Shown: positions 1 through 7,188 of the stretch, in pieces
Position numbering within the stretch: the stretch's first letter is position 1
Layout of the letters: every line of letters starts with the position of its first letter
Source of the DNA: Methylococcales bacterium
Lineage (GTDB): Bacteria > Pseudomonadota > Gammaproteobacteria > Methylococcales > Methylomonadaceae
Direction of reading: 5' to 3'
DNA length: 12,647 nt
NCBI GenBank assembly: GCA_023146575.1
Contig: JAGLBU010000013.1
Span: 1-12,647 of the forward strand
Made by a program: the position numbers and the translations under genes
The notes under the pieces: model-generated
What the model was told of the DNA's origin: nothing
What the model saw: only the letters and a program-made list of their open reading frames with translations
The model's database searches: none

Positions 1-78
1 AGGCTCTGAGGATTGATCGCAGGCAACAATAAGAATGCTGCTCGCGAATAAAAGGGGAATAAGAAGTGTTTTTTTCAT
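1..78 (-). CDS. Lipoprotein, N-terminal fragment cut by the window edge
   Basis: Reading the minus strand from an ATG at 78-76 gives 26 codons up to the window edge. They encode a classic lipoprotein signal peptide: a KK positive start, a hydrophobic core (LLIPLLFASSILI) and a lipobox I-V-A-C with Cys20 as the lipidation site, followed by DQSSEP. The mature protein would be anchored in the cell envelope. It starts 11 bases after the bolA-family stop codon on the same strand, so it is probably the last gene seen of the yciB-yciI-bolA operon. In some gammaproteobacteria a periplasmic peptidyl-prolyl isomerase follows these genes. That would fit a lipoprotein, but nothing in these 26 residues shows it. 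Confidence 0.7.
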   Translation of the reverse strand, partial: MKKTLLIPLLFASSILIVACDQSSEP

Positions 79-89
79 AAAAATTACCG

Positions 90-356
90 TTAAGAGTGTT
101 CTGATGGAGTTAAAGCGTTAATGCCTAGGGCATGAATATCATGTTGCATCATAGCGCCTAACGCTTGATAAATAAGTTGGTGGCGTTGGACTAATGTGCG
201 ACCTTCAAAGGTTTCACTGACGATGGTTACATGATAATGCCCACCACCTTTTCGCGCTCCTGCATGTCCTGCATGGGCTGCACTATTATCTAAGACCTCT
301 AATAATTGCGGACTTAAAGCGCTGTTTAATTTTTGTTGTATCGTGTCTGTCATCAT
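90..356 (-). CDS. BolA-family protein
   Basis: This 88-residue protein has the complete BolA/IbaG signature: the H-A-G-H-A-G-A block (about 28-34), the GGGHYHV strand (38-44), then the [21 protein letters not shown] segment (46-66) with the conserved RH. BolA proteins pair with monothiol glutaredoxins through shared [2Fe-2S] clusters, using conserved His residues, and act in iron-sulfur handling; E. coli BolA also affects cell shape and transcription. Length is slightly under the E. coli protein (105). The ATG at 356 overlaps the yciI stop as ATGA, so translation is probably coupled. A second ATG follows immediately at 353 and could be the true start. The family call is secure; which BolA paralogue it is cannot be told. 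Confidence 0.9.
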   Translation of the reverse strand: MMTDTIQQKLNSALSPQLLEVLDNSAAHAGHAGARKGGGHYHVTIVSETFEGRTLVQRHQLIYQALGAMMQHDIHALGINALTPSEHS

Positions 357-655
357 TTTGGAAATACCTGTTTAAAGGGTTTAACAATTACCTGAGAATA
401 AACCCCAGCGTTTACATAAGGATCGACATCTGCCCATGCTTTTGCGATCTCTAAGGTTTCAAATTCAGCCACAACCAAACTACCGCTAAATCCTGCCGAT
501 TCTGGGTTATTACTTTCAATGATAGGATGAGGACCTGCTAAAATCAGCCGTCCTTGGGCTTGTAAATCAGATAAACGCTGTAAATGTTCAACGCGTGCTG
601 ATTGTCGTTTTGGTAAGCTGTGTTCCACATCGGTGCTTATAATGGCATATAACAT
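353..655 (-). CDS. yciI: YciI-family protein
   Basis: A 100-residue YciI-like (YCII domain) protein of the dimeric alpha-beta barrel fold. It starts with the usual MLYAII strand, carries His24 in the ARVEHLQRL helix at the position of the family's conserved His, G-P-H-P at 41-44, and the C-terminal block [20 protein letters not shown] typical of the family. The biochemical role of YciI is not settled; related proteins include chloromuconolactone-dehalogenase-like enzymes with a His/Asp pair. A good Shine-Dalgarno (AGAGGA on the minus strand, 661-666) lies 5 bases before the ATG. The gene begins one base after the yciB stop and its own stop overlaps the bolA-family start, so the three genes form one transcriptional unit. 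Confidence 0.9.
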   Translation of the reverse strand: MLYAIISTDVEHSLPKRQSARVEHLQRLSDLQAQGRLILAGPHPIIESNNPESAGFSGSLVVAEFETLEIAKAWADVDPYVNAGVYSQVIVKPFKQVFPK

Positions 656-656
656 T

Positions 657-1211
657 TTATTCCTCTGGCTTGGTGTCTGAATCTTGTTGGGGTAGATGTT
701 TATATAAAAAGCCGACTTGCGCTAAAATAAAAACCACCATTAAACAAGGGACACCAAAGGTTTTAAAGGTAACCCAATCATCAGTACTATAATTTTGCAT
801 AACATAAAGATTAATAAAGCCAACACTGGTAAAGAAAAATGCCCACATTAAATTTAAACGTTTCCAAATGACATCAGGTAATTCTAATGCCGACCCCATC
901 ATTCTTTGGACAAAAGGTTGTTTTCCAAAAAATTGACTTCCCAAAAAAGCCAAGCCAAATAACCATTCAATAATAGTTAACTTCCACTTAATAAATTGCT
1001 CATCTTGTAAATACAGCGTGGCGCCGCCCATGACAATAATCAAGCCTAAGGTAATCCACTGCATGGTTTCAACTTTACCGTACTTAAACCAGTTAAAAAT
1101 CACCAGTAAAATGGTTGCTCCAATAACAACGGCGGTTGCGGTATAAATATCATAAATTTTATAGGTAATAAAAAATAAAATGATGGGGATAAATTCAAAT
1201 ACTTGTTTCAT
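657..1211 (-). CDS. yciB: YciB inner-membrane septation protein
   Basis: This 184-residue, very hydrophobic protein matches YciB (IspZ, 'intracellular septation protein A'; E. coli about 179 residues). It has the family start ([18 protein letters not shown]), about five to six membrane segments (roughly 5-23, 25-41, 52-67, 78-95, 118-137, 148-168) and the hallmark [12 protein letters not shown] before the fifth. In enterobacteria YciB sits in the inner membrane and interacts with elongation and division proteins; loss alters envelope integrity. It is the first gene of the yciB-yciI-bolA set. No strong Shine-Dalgarno is visible before the ATG. The short hydrophilic tail ([10 protein letters not shown]) is variable in the family. 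Confidence 0.92.
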   Translation of the reverse strand: MKQVFEFIPIILFFITYKIYDIYTATAVVIGATILLVIFNWFKYGKVETMQWITLGLIIVMGGATLYLQDEQFIKWKLTIIEWLFGLAFLGSQFFGKQPFVQRMMGSALELPDVIWKRLNLMWAFFFTSVGFINLYVMQNYSTDDWVTFKTFGVPCLMVVFILAQVGFLYKHLPQQDSDTKPEE

Positions 1212-1326
1212 AAATGTAGAAAATAATAGCGAAAATTTTGATACCTAAGATGGGGACAATTTCCATAAAATTCAAACCCAAATATTTTTTTTTGCACGGA
1301 ATTGTCGATAACTAGAGGATTGTTTC

Positions 1327-1335
1327 TGATAAAAT
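1327..1335 (+). promoter_or_regulatory. Extended -10 promoter for the DUF1244 gene
   Basis: TGATAAAAT at 1327-1335 is a TGn extended -10 followed by TAAAAT (5 of 6 to TATAAT). It lies about 20 bases before the AAGGA ribosome binding site (1346-1350) and 21 before the ATG at 1357, giving a short leader. No good -35 hexamer sits at 16-18 bases; TTGTCG at 1302 is too far. Extended -10 promoters can work without one. Sequence-based prediction only. Confidence 0.45.
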
Positions 1336-1356
1336 AGCTCTTTTTAAGGAAATATT

Positions 1357-1662
1357 ATGGATCAAAAGACACAAACGGAACTAGAGGCGGCGGCTTTTAG
1401 AAGCTTGGTCGCGCATTTACAAACGCACACAGACGTTCAAAATATTGATCTTATGATTTTAGCGGATTTTTGCCGAAATTGCTTGGCTAAATGGCTTACC
1501 TCTGCCGCTTTAGCAAAAAATATAACGCTTGATAACGAAAAAGCGCGTGAAATGGTTTATGGAATGCCTTACAGCGAGTGGAAAAATAAATTTCAGACAA
1601 AGGCCAGTCCTGAACAATTAGCCGCTTTTGAAGAAAAACGCTTAAAAAAATCAGGGAATTAG
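1357..1662 (+). CDS. DUF1244 family small helical protein
   Basis: A 101-residue protein of the DUF1244 family (SMc04008-like). The family pattern is obvious: an ELEAAAFRSLVAHL helix (9-21), DVQNIDLMILADFCRNCLAKW (26-46) with a C-R-N-C pair at Cys39/Cys42, and VYGMPYSEWKNKFQTKASPEQLAAF (67-91). The function is unknown. The conserved CxxC could bind metal or be redox active, which is an inference. Start choice is supported by an AAGGA Shine-Dalgarno at 1346-1350, six bases before the ATG, and by the family N-terminus MDxxTxxELEAAAF. It is transcribed away from yciB across a 145-base gap and is followed by a long gene-free stretch, so it is probably monocistronic. Confidence 0.88.
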   Translation: MDQKTQTELEAAAFRSLVAHLQTHTDVQNIDLMILADFCRNCLAKWLTSAALAKNITLDNEKAREMVYGMPYSEWKNKFQTKASPEQLAAFEEKRLKKSGN

Positions 1663-1727
1663 ACGACTATTTGAAACGGATGAATAAGGTGTGTAAACGA
1701 CTAATCTAAAGTATTTTAAAACTAAGG

Positions 1728-1733
1728 TATAAT
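1728..1733 (+). promoter_or_regulatory. Perfect -10 hexamer, possible promoter into the leader region
   Basis: TATAAT on the plus strand, in the context GGTATAATG. The -35 position at 17 bases (TCTAAA, 1705-1710) is poor and there is no TGn extension. If active, transcription would begin near 1740, giving either a 260-base leader for the cold-shock gene or a short independent transcript. In such AT-rich DNA a single hexamer can occur by chance. Confidence 0.3.
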
Positions 1734-1752
1734 GAATATTTAACCCCTAAGA

Positions 1753-1884
1753 ATGAATAAAAAAGGTCTAATTTATGTACTTTCTTCATTATTTATTCGT
1801 AATAAGCACATAATAGTTGCTTTTATAGGTGAATACTCTGGTAAAATTAGCATCTGTACGGAATATGCAAAAAATACAGCGTAA
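1753..1884 (+). CDS. Possible 43-residue small protein (doubtful)
   Basis: An ATG at 1753 opens 43 codons ending in TAA at 1882-1884. The start reads MNKKGLIYVLSSLF and the middle is moderately hydrophobic (HIIVAFIGEYSG). A TATAAT lies 20 bases upstream. There is no Shine-Dalgarno beyond AAGA, no family I recognise, and the length is easily reached by chance. It is listed because it is the only ORF of any size in a 338-base gap. I give it a low probability of being a gene. Confidence 0.15.
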   Translation: MNKKGLIYVLSSLFIRNKHIIVAFIGEYSGKISICTEYAKNTA

Positions 1885-2000
1885 TTAAGAATTTTGTTTC
1901 CAGAATTTCCATTTTCTCAAGTTGGTTTTCTAAAAACATCTTGAAAACCTATTATGCGTTCTGACAGTTTTTTTATTTTTACATTTTGAGGATTTCAAAA

Positions 2001-2204
2001 ATGGCAACTGGTACTGTAAAGTGGTTTAACGAATCAAAAGGTTTTGGCTTTATTTCTCCTGAAGACGGTGGTGAGGATGTATTTGTACATTTTCGCGCGA
2101 TCTCAGGCGATGGCTTTAAAACTTTAAACGAAGGCCAAGCGGTCACGTATGACGTAGAAACAGGCCCTAAAGGTCTACAAGCTGCAAATGTACAAGCGCA
2201 GTAG
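2001..2204 (+). CDS. Cold-shock domain protein (Csp family)
   Basis: A 67-residue single cold-shock domain that fills the whole protein. It opens [18 protein letters not shown], with RNP1 (KGFGFI) at 13-18 and RNP2 (DVFVHF) at 26-31, and ends in the usual [10 protein letters not shown] strand. Such proteins bind single-stranded RNA and DNA and melt mRNA structure. Arg32 replaces the Ser common in CspA-type VHFSAI. The ATG at 2001 is preferred over an in-frame TTG at 1986: GAGG (1988-1991) is spaced correctly for 2001, and the family begins at this Met. A rho-independent terminator follows 23 bases after the stop, so it is a single-gene transcript. The long AT-rich upstream region could be a leader as in other csp genes; cold induction itself is not shown. 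Confidence 0.93.
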   Translation: MATGTVKWFNESKGFGFISPEDGGEDVFVHFRAISGDGFKTLNEGQAVTYDVETGPKGLQAANVQAQ

Positions 2205-2227
2205 TACGACGTTTAAGTGATGACAAG

Positions 2228-2259
2228 AAACCACTTGCTGAAAGGTAAGTGGTTTTTTT
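2228..2259 (+). terminator. Rho-independent terminator of the cold-shock gene
   Basis: Perfect 9-bp stem AAACCACTT (2228-2236) / AAGTGGTTT (2247-2255). It is extended inward by G-U, C-G and U-G pairs to a GAAA tetraloop at 2240-2243, and the run of T's spans 2253-2259. On the minus strand the T tract is interrupted (TTTCTTG), so it may only weakly stop transcription coming from the lipoprotein gene opposite. Confidence 0.85.
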
Positions 2260-2296
2260 ATGCCCGATGATTTTAAAAAAAGGAGAGTGCTAAAAT

Positions 2297-2566
2297 TTAT
2301 TTAATTTCTTCAATAAAGGTATTTTCAATGGGCGTTTGTACATAATGTTTATTTTCATCCCAAAAATAATAATAGCCTTTAGGGTTTGAGGTTACTTTTC
2401 CCTCTTTAATAACCCACGATTTTAAAGTAGAGCCATTCGCGTAAGTAACTTTGTAACTGCCGTCTAAATATTCAACCGCTTTTCTGGAAAATTGGTTTTG
2501 CTGATCTTCCGTACATGCGCTTAATAAAACAATAAGTAAGAATCCTGCCCATTTAAATCTTTTCAT
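2297..2566 (-). CDS. Small hypothetical lipoprotein
   Basis: An 89-residue protein with a lipoprotein signal: MKRFKW, a hydrophobic core (AGFLLIVLL) and the lipobox L-S-A-C with Cys18. The mature part of about 72 residues is rich in Tyr, Lys and Asn (SYKVTYANGSTLKSW, GYYYFW), which suggests a small beta-rich envelope protein. I do not recognise a family. The residue after Cys is Thr, so E. coli rules would send it to the outer membrane. It lies 23 bases after fchA on the same strand with an AGAAGGT ribosome binding site (2572-2578), so it is probably co-transcribed with fchA. It faces the cold-shock gene convergently. Confidence 0.75.
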   Translation of the reverse strand: MKRFKWAGFLLIVLLSACTEDQQNQFSRKAVEYLDGSYKVTYANGSTLKSWVIKEGKVTSNPKGYYYFWDENKHYVQTPIENTFIEEIK

Positions 2567-2589
2567 TTTTTACCTTCTATGTATAAATG

Positions 2590-3216
2590 TTATAGTTTTT
2601 TTTCAACGACTTGATAAATTTCTTGTGTGGTTTCATCAGTACCTTTTAATAGCGCATCCAATTCTGCCAATTTTTCAGTGGTAAACTGCGTGTCCTTGAT
2701 ACTTTTCGTATTAATATAAACGTTTAATGTGGCACTTTTTAACCCTGCATAGGCTGAAATGACTGCAACACCTGCATCACTGATCACCGCTAAACTGCCC
2801 TTATCAGCGGCAATTCGGCTTAACTCAATCGCCTCTACACATGCTTTTACACATTTTAATGGTACTAAGGTCGCCTCTTTTAAAACAATTTGAATTTGGG
2901 CGCTGCGTTTTGTTTTTTCGTCTTCGGTAGATTTAGGCAAACGGTAACATCCCATGATTTTATTGAACACATCGACATCTTCTTTAATCATTAGGGTTAA
3001 TTCGGCTTGTAATTTTTCTGATCGGGTGAGCAGCGCTTGCATATCTTTTTCAACCGCTTGATAAGCTGGTTTACCAACGGTTAAACGACAAACCATGCTG
3101 GTTAAAGCCGCAGATTGTGCCCCCATCATCGCAGCGACACTTCCCCCGCCTGGCGTTGCGGATTTGCTGGCCAATTCGGCTAAAAAAGTCTCAATTGATG
3201 TATCTTTTATTTCCAT
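2590..3216 (-). CDS. fchA: Methenyl-tetrahydrofolate cyclohydrolase (FchA/FTCD-C family)
   Basis: A 208-residue member of the formiminotransferase-cyclodeaminase C-terminal family, occurring alone without the transferase domain. The signature T-P-G-G-G-S-V-A-A lies at 21-29 in the first helices, and the rest is mostly helical. Family members either deaminate 5-formimino-THF or, in methylotrophs, hydrolyse 5,10-methenyl-THF to 10-formyl-THF (Fch of Methylobacterium is about the same size). With no histidine-degradation genes nearby and no formiminotransferase domain, the cyclohydrolase role is the better guess. The exact substrate cannot be read from sequence. An AAAGGAT ribosome binding site (3226-3232) sits 9 bases before the ATG. 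It is followed by a small lipoprotein gene in the same unit and is divergent from the hybrid kinase. Confidence 0.8.
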   Translation of the reverse strand: MEIKDTSIETFLAELASKSATPGGGSVAAMMGAQSAALTSMVCRLTVGKPAYQAVEKDMQALLTRSEKLQAELTLMIKEDVDVFNKIMGCYRLPKSTEDEKTKRSAQIQIVLKEATLVPLKCVKACVEAIELSRIAADKGSLAVISDAGVAVISAYAGLKSATLNVYINTKSIKDTQFTTEKLAELDALLKGTDETTQEIYQVVEKKL

Positions 3217-3346
3217 TGTTTTTTTATCCTTTGATATTTATATCACTTAGGAAAACCTCTTTTAATTAAATGCAATAATTGAGGTATATAACCTATTTTT
3301 AAGTAATTTATTTGCCTAAGCTAAAAGAACTCATGTATATTTTGAA

Positions 3347-3364
3347 AGACTAATTTTTTAGTCT
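3347..3364. repeat. Perfect 7-bp inverted repeat between fchA and the hybrid kinase gene
   Basis: AGACTAA (3347-3353) and TTAGTCT (3358-3364) around a TTTT loop, in the 229-base divergent intergenic region. As DNA it is an 18-bp palindromic site that could bind a dimeric regulator of either gene. As RNA it would form a weak hairpin with no long T tail (ATTACC follows). It lies about 80 bases before the kinase ATG and 130 before fchA. The function is unproven. Confidence 0.4.
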
Positions 3365-3445
3365 ATTACCTTACACACCTTAATGGCACGATTACTAATT
3401 GTTTTTTATACATTTTTCTGTTTAATAACATTTCAGTTTTAAATT

Positions 3446-6160
3446 ATGGCATCTTCTTATAACATCCCGATTGATATTAAAATTAAACGGCTTATTTTAA
3501 CCACGTTAGGATTGGCGCTCTTTTTTATGGCAATGGTTTTATCCATTAGCAATAGTTATCGCAATAAATATCACTTAACGCAAAATATAAAAGTGCAGGC
3601 TAATATTATTATTGCCACGGCTAAACAATCTATTTATAGCGATGATTCTAGACGTATTAACGAACTTATTCAATCGTTCAAAAATTCTCCGAAGGTAGAA
3701 TATGCACTTATTTCTGTTGAAGGGGATTCCAATTATGCGCTTTATAAGGGCGAACTCCCTCGTTCGTTTATGTTTGATATTTTACCCTCATCTGAAATTA
3801 TTGAAATTCCTTTTTCATACGCGCAAACTAACTTACATGGGGTTGAATTACAACCTGCAATGATTCGGCAAGGAAAAATGAAGGTTAAAGTGAATTTTAA
3901 CCTATTTTATCAAGAGCAATTACAAGATTTAGGTGTTATTGCCATGATTGCTTTTATGTTTTTAATCATAACGTTATTCATCACTCGAAAATTTATTCAA
4001 CAAACCCTTTACCCGATTACGCAGTTAGATAAAACCGTTAAAAAAGCGCTTGAAACCCCCCATAAATTAACCCAAGCTAAATTTTATAGTAAAGATGTGA
4101 TAGGTAATTTAAGTGAAAGTTTTAATGCGTTATTTTCCCATATTTATTCAAACCAAAAAATATTAGAAAGTCGGCTTCAACAAGGAAGTTTTGAACTGGA
4201 AAAAGCCCTCTTAAATGCGCAAGAGGCAAAGCAAGCTCGTAATGACTTTGTGGCCAATATTAGCCATGAAATTCGTACGCCGATGAATGCGATTATTAAC
4301 ATGAATCGCTTTGCTTTGAACACTAATTTAACGGATACTCAGCGTAATTATTTAACCACCATCGAAACCTCGGCCTCTTGGTTGTTAAATGTGATTAATG
4401 ATACCTTGGATTTTTCAAGAATAGAGTCAGGGGAATTGCAACTCGATCAAGAAGAATTCACTTTATCAAACTTATTGCAAAAGCTTGAAATATTTACCAA
4501 TGAAGCATATAGCAAGGGATTGGAGTTAATTTTTCAATATCCTTTGGCACTTGATGCTTATTTTGTCTCCGATGATATTCGTTTGTCGCAAGTGCTGATG
4601 AATTTAATGAGTAATGCGATTAAATTTACCGAAAAAGGTCAAGTAATTATTGCTATAGAAAAGATTGAGGAGCGTGATAATAAAGCCACTTTATTATTTT
4701 CGGTGTCAGATACGGGCGTAGGCATTGATGAAAAACATGGAAAAAACCTTTTTAACTCATTTTCCCAAGCAGATACCTCGACCACTCGAAAATATGGAGG
4801 AACAGGGTTAGGATTAGCAATCAGTCAAAAGTTAGTACATTTAATGGGTGGACATATTCAATTTGAATCGCAATTAAATCAAGGGAGTCGGTTTTATTTT
4901 TCATTAACCTTAATGAAAAGTACTAAAGAACCGCTTAATTCGTTGGCTCATTATCAAGCAAGTGTTGAAAATTTAAAAATTTTACTGCTTAACACCGACG
5001 ATACATATCAAGATATTTTTAAAGCCTATTGTGATGAACTCAAAATCTCTCTAACAACGGTATCGACTTTATCGGACTTGAAAAAATGCTCGAATAAGGA
5101 GATGGTATTGATTCATTGGCGCTCTTTGAATGCCGATGGCCGAAAACTTTTCGCTCAAAAAACAGCGGAGGAATTAGCCTCAGTCACATTAATGGCAACG
5201 GCTTTAGAGCGTGAAGAAATTATGTCGCAACATCCATTGGTGCAACCTGAAAATATTTTGAATAAACCGTTAAATATTGTCAATTTAATGGATATTATGA
5301 GCTTTAGATTACATAAAAAACCGTATTTTGAACCTACGGTTGTGAGCCTATCAGCACAGAAAAAATTGCTTGATAAAATGCGTGAAGCCCATATTTTATT
5401 AGTGGAAGATAACCTTATAAATCAACAGGTAGTGTGTGAATTATTAGAGCGAAAAGGGATTAGTGTAACGATTGCCAATCATGGTAAAGAGGCGATTGAA
5501 ATTTTAAGCAAGCAAACCTTTGATTTAGTCTTAATGGATGTACAGATGCCAGTGATGGATGGTTATCAGGCGAGTATTGAAATACGGAAATATTTAACTA
5601 AAAAAATATTGCCGATTGTCGCGTTAACCGCCCATACCATGCAAGAAGATAAAGCCCGTTGTTTATCGGTAGAGATGAATGATCATTTAACCAAGCCGAT
5701 TAATCCAGAGCTTTTATACAATACATTAGGCAAATATTTAGGCAATAAAAAACTGTCACAACCGATTAAACAAGCGATTGTGGTCAAGAAAAAGTCCGTG
5801 GATACGTTTCCAAAAATTGCAGGGGTTGATTTTCAAGAGGGCTTGCTTCGTTTGAGAGAAAATAGAACTTTGTACCTGAAACTTTTAGAGATGTTTGTCA
5901 AAGAACATAAATACAGTTTTGATGAAATTACCGAAAAAATTACCGCCAGTGATTTTCATGGGGCCACCATGAAAGCGCATACGTTAAAAGGCGTTGGGGC
6001 GAATTTAGGCGCAAAAGCGCTATCAAACGTTGCAGGCGAATTAGAAATACAATTAAAAAAGAAAAACCAGCGCGGTATTCACGCTAAATTATTAGCCTTG
6101 ACCGATGAAATTGAGCGCTTTATTGATGGTATTGGACGTATTTCGAAATGCGAAAATTAA
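3446..6160 (+). CDS. Hybrid sensor histidine kinase (BarA/GacS-like) with a degenerate receiver
   Basis: A 904-residue membrane hybrid kinase. Order: membrane segment about 14-36; periplasmic sensor about 37-160, resembling the CHASE8/BarA type; membrane segment about 162-183; HAMP about 184-236; dimerisation domain with the phospho-accepting His274 (HEIRTPMN); ATPase with the N box around N386-N390, DTGVG at 422-426 and GGTGLG at 451-456. Next comes a receiver-like segment about 508-620 with no Asp after its MVLIHW strand, so it is probably inactive. Then a canonical receiver with E654/D655, phospho-acceptor D698, T728 and K750, and an Hpt domain with His845 (KAHTLKG). The architecture and length match BarA/GacS, but no partner response regulator lies in the window, so no gene name is assigned. 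A TAA at 3440-3442 in frame fixes the ATG at 3446, which has no Shine-Dalgarno. rbgA follows after 56 bases. Confidence 0.93.
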   Translation: MASSYNIPIDIKIKRLILTTLGLALFFMAMVLSISNSYRNKYHLTQNIKVQANIIIATAKQSIYSDDSRRINELIQSFKNSPKVEYALISVEGDSNYALYKGELPRSFMFDILPSSEIIEIPFSYAQTNLHGVELQPAMIRQGKMKVKVNFNLFYQEQLQDLGVIAMIAFMFLIITLFITRKFIQQTLYPITQLDKTVKKALETPHKLTQAKFYSKDVIGNLSESFNALFSHIYSNQKILESRLQQGSFELEKALLNAQEAKQARNDFVANISHEIRTPMNAIINMNRFALNTNLTDTQRNYLTTIETSASWLLNVINDTLDFSRIESGELQLDQEEFTLSNLLQKLEIFTNEAYSKGLELIFQYPLALDAYFVSDDIRLSQVLMNLMSNAIKFTEKGQVIIAIEKIEERDNKATLLFSVSDTGVGIDEKHGKNLFNSFSQADTSTTRKYGGTGLGLAISQKLVHLMGGHIQFESQLNQGSRFYFSLTLMKSTKEPLNSLAHYQASVENLKILLLNTDDTYQDIFKAYCDELKISLTTVSTLSDLKKCSNKEMVLIHWRSLNADGRKLFAQKTAEELASVTLMATALEREEIMSQHPLVQPENILNKPLNIVNLMDIMSFRLHKKPYFEPTVVSLSAQKKLLDKMREAHILLVEDNLINQQVVCELLERKGISVTIANHGKEAIEILSKQTFDLVLMDVQMPVMDGYQASIEIRKYLTKKILPIVALTAHTMQEDKARCLSVEMNDHLTKPINPELLYNTLGKYLGNKKLSQPIKQAIVVKKKSVDTFPKIAGVDFQEGLLRLRENRTLYLKLLEMFVKEHKYSFDEITEKITASDFHGATMKAHTLKGVGANLGAKALSNVAGELEIQLKKKNQRGIHAKLLALTDEIERFIDGIGRISKCEN

Positions 6161-6216
6161 TCTTAATTCTCTTTTAGGTTTATAGTAGCGGTTTTAAACG
6201 AATTTTACTTTTAAAA

Positions 6217-7134
6217 ATGCAAATTCAATGGTACCCAGGCCACATGTACAAGGCTGGGAAAGAAATCAAAAAAACCTTAACTCAAGTCGATTTAGTCATT
6301 GAAATTATTGATGCACGACTTCCCTTTAGCAGTGAAAACCCAACCTTAGCTAACTTACGGGGTGATAAACCCTGTATTAAATTACTGAGTAAATCAGACC
6401 TTGCCGATGATGCGCTTACCTTGCAGTGGCAAGCATATTTTGAACAGCAACGTGGGGTTAAGACGTTAGCAATCAGTCAATTTCATCCCGAAAAAGCCAG
6501 TCAAATCCCGAATATTTGTCGTAAAATGTTGCCATTAAAGGCTAAGGGTAAAACCATTAATGTCTTGATTATGGGAATTCCAAATGTTGGAAAATCAACT
6601 TTAATTAATTTATTAGCCAATCGTACGATTGCTAAAACAGGCAACGAACCTGCGGTCACCAAACAACAACAGCGAATTGATTTAAAAAATGGAATTGTTT
6701 TATTTGATACCCCTGGGATGATGTGGCCAAATGTTGAAAACAAAAACAGTGGCTATCGTCTTGCAGTGACAGGGGCGATTAAAGACACCGCTATTGACCA
6801 TGATGATGTGGCATTTTTTGCCGCCGACTATTTATTACAAAATTACCCAGAACGTTTACAGCAACGCTATAATTTTGAAACATCACCACAAACCGAACTT
6901 GAAGTGATGGAGGCAATTGCTCGAAAACGAGGTTGTTTGCGGGCAGGCAAGCAAATAGATTTTGATAAAACCGCCAAGATATTATTAGCAGAATTACGCG
7001 CAGGAATCTTAGGGAAAATAAGTTACGAAACCCCTAAAATGATTGAGCAGGAAATGATTGAATTAAACGTGATTCAGCAACAAAAAGCGCTTAAAAAAGA
7101 CCACCGCAAAAAAAAACGCCGTGCGTCAGTATGA
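6217..7134 (+). CDS. rbgA: Ribosome biogenesis GTPase RbgA/YlqF
   Basis: A 305-residue circularly permuted GTPase of the YlqF/YawG family, which helps late assembly of the 50S subunit in the cytoplasm. It begins with the family mark WYPGHM (5-10). G4 comes first as S-K-S-D (58-61), then G1 G-I-P-N-V-G-K-S-T (120-128), a G2 Thr near A-V-T-K (about 146-149), and G3 D-T-P-G (164-167). The helical C-terminal domain follows, with a strongly basic tail (KKDHRKKKRR) suited to rRNA contact. G4 carries Ser where NKxD is more usual, but the KxD core is kept. No Shine-Dalgarno is visible before the ATG. It may be co-transcribed with the kinase gene 56 bases upstream and ends in a GC-rich hairpin. Confidence 0.93.
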   Translation: MQIQWYPGHMYKAGKEIKKTLTQVDLVIEIIDARLPFSSENPTLANLRGDKPCIKLLSKSDLADDALTLQWQAYFEQQRGVKTLAISQFHPEKASQIPNICRKMLPLKAKGKTINVLIMGIPNVGKSTLINLLANRTIAKTGNEPAVTKQQQRIDLKNGIVLFDTPGMMWPNVENKNSGYRLAVTGAIKDTAIDHDDVAFFAADYLLQNYPERLQQRYNFETSPQTELEVMEAIARKRGCLRAGKQIDFDKTAKILLAELRAGILGKISYETPKMIEQEMIELNVIQQQKALKKDHRKKKRRASV

Positions 7135-7140
7135 ACCTCA

Positions 7141-7177
7141 CCCGACAAATATAAAAATAATTGTCGGGCTTTATCTT
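7141..7177 (+). terminator. Probable terminator after rbgA
   Basis: CCCGACAA (7141-7148) pairs perfectly with TTGTCGGG (7161-7168) around a 12-base AT-only loop, starting 7 bases after the rbgA stop. The following tract CTTTATCTT is only moderately T-rich, so termination may be partial. It separates rbgA from the convergent zipA, whose stop is at 7189. The minus-strand side lacks a T tract. Confidence 0.65.
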
Positions 7178-7188
7178 AGTGGATAAAT

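Larger units (their letters stand above)
1663..2000 (+). other. Gene-poor stretch upstream of the cold-shock gene
   Basis: 338 bases with no recognisable protein or structured RNA family. It holds a perfect TATAAT at 1728-1733, one 43-codon ORF with no obvious homology (1753-1884), a possible 10-bp imperfect hairpin around that ORF's start (1751-1760 with 1789-1798, one G-U), and a 7-bp stem GGTTTTC/GAAAACC (1924-1930 and 1943-1949, 12-base loop) close to the cold-shock gene. It may be a long leader of the cold-shock mRNA, a small RNA or degraded sequence. The sequence does not decide between these. Confidence 0.4.

Noticed and set aside
1849..1863. CTGTACGG resembling a cspA cold-box
   Set aside because: The similarity to CGTACAGA is on the wrong strand for the cold-shock gene and too short to mean anything.
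1986..2000. In-frame TTG start giving the cold-shock protein five extra residues
   Set aside because: The GAGG ribosome binding site at 1988-1991 would be inside the coding sequence, and the family begins at the ATG at 2001.
6501..6743. 80-codon minus-strand ORF inside rbgA
   Set aside because: It is an antisense shadow of the conserved GTPase G1-G3 region, with no family resemblance of its own.
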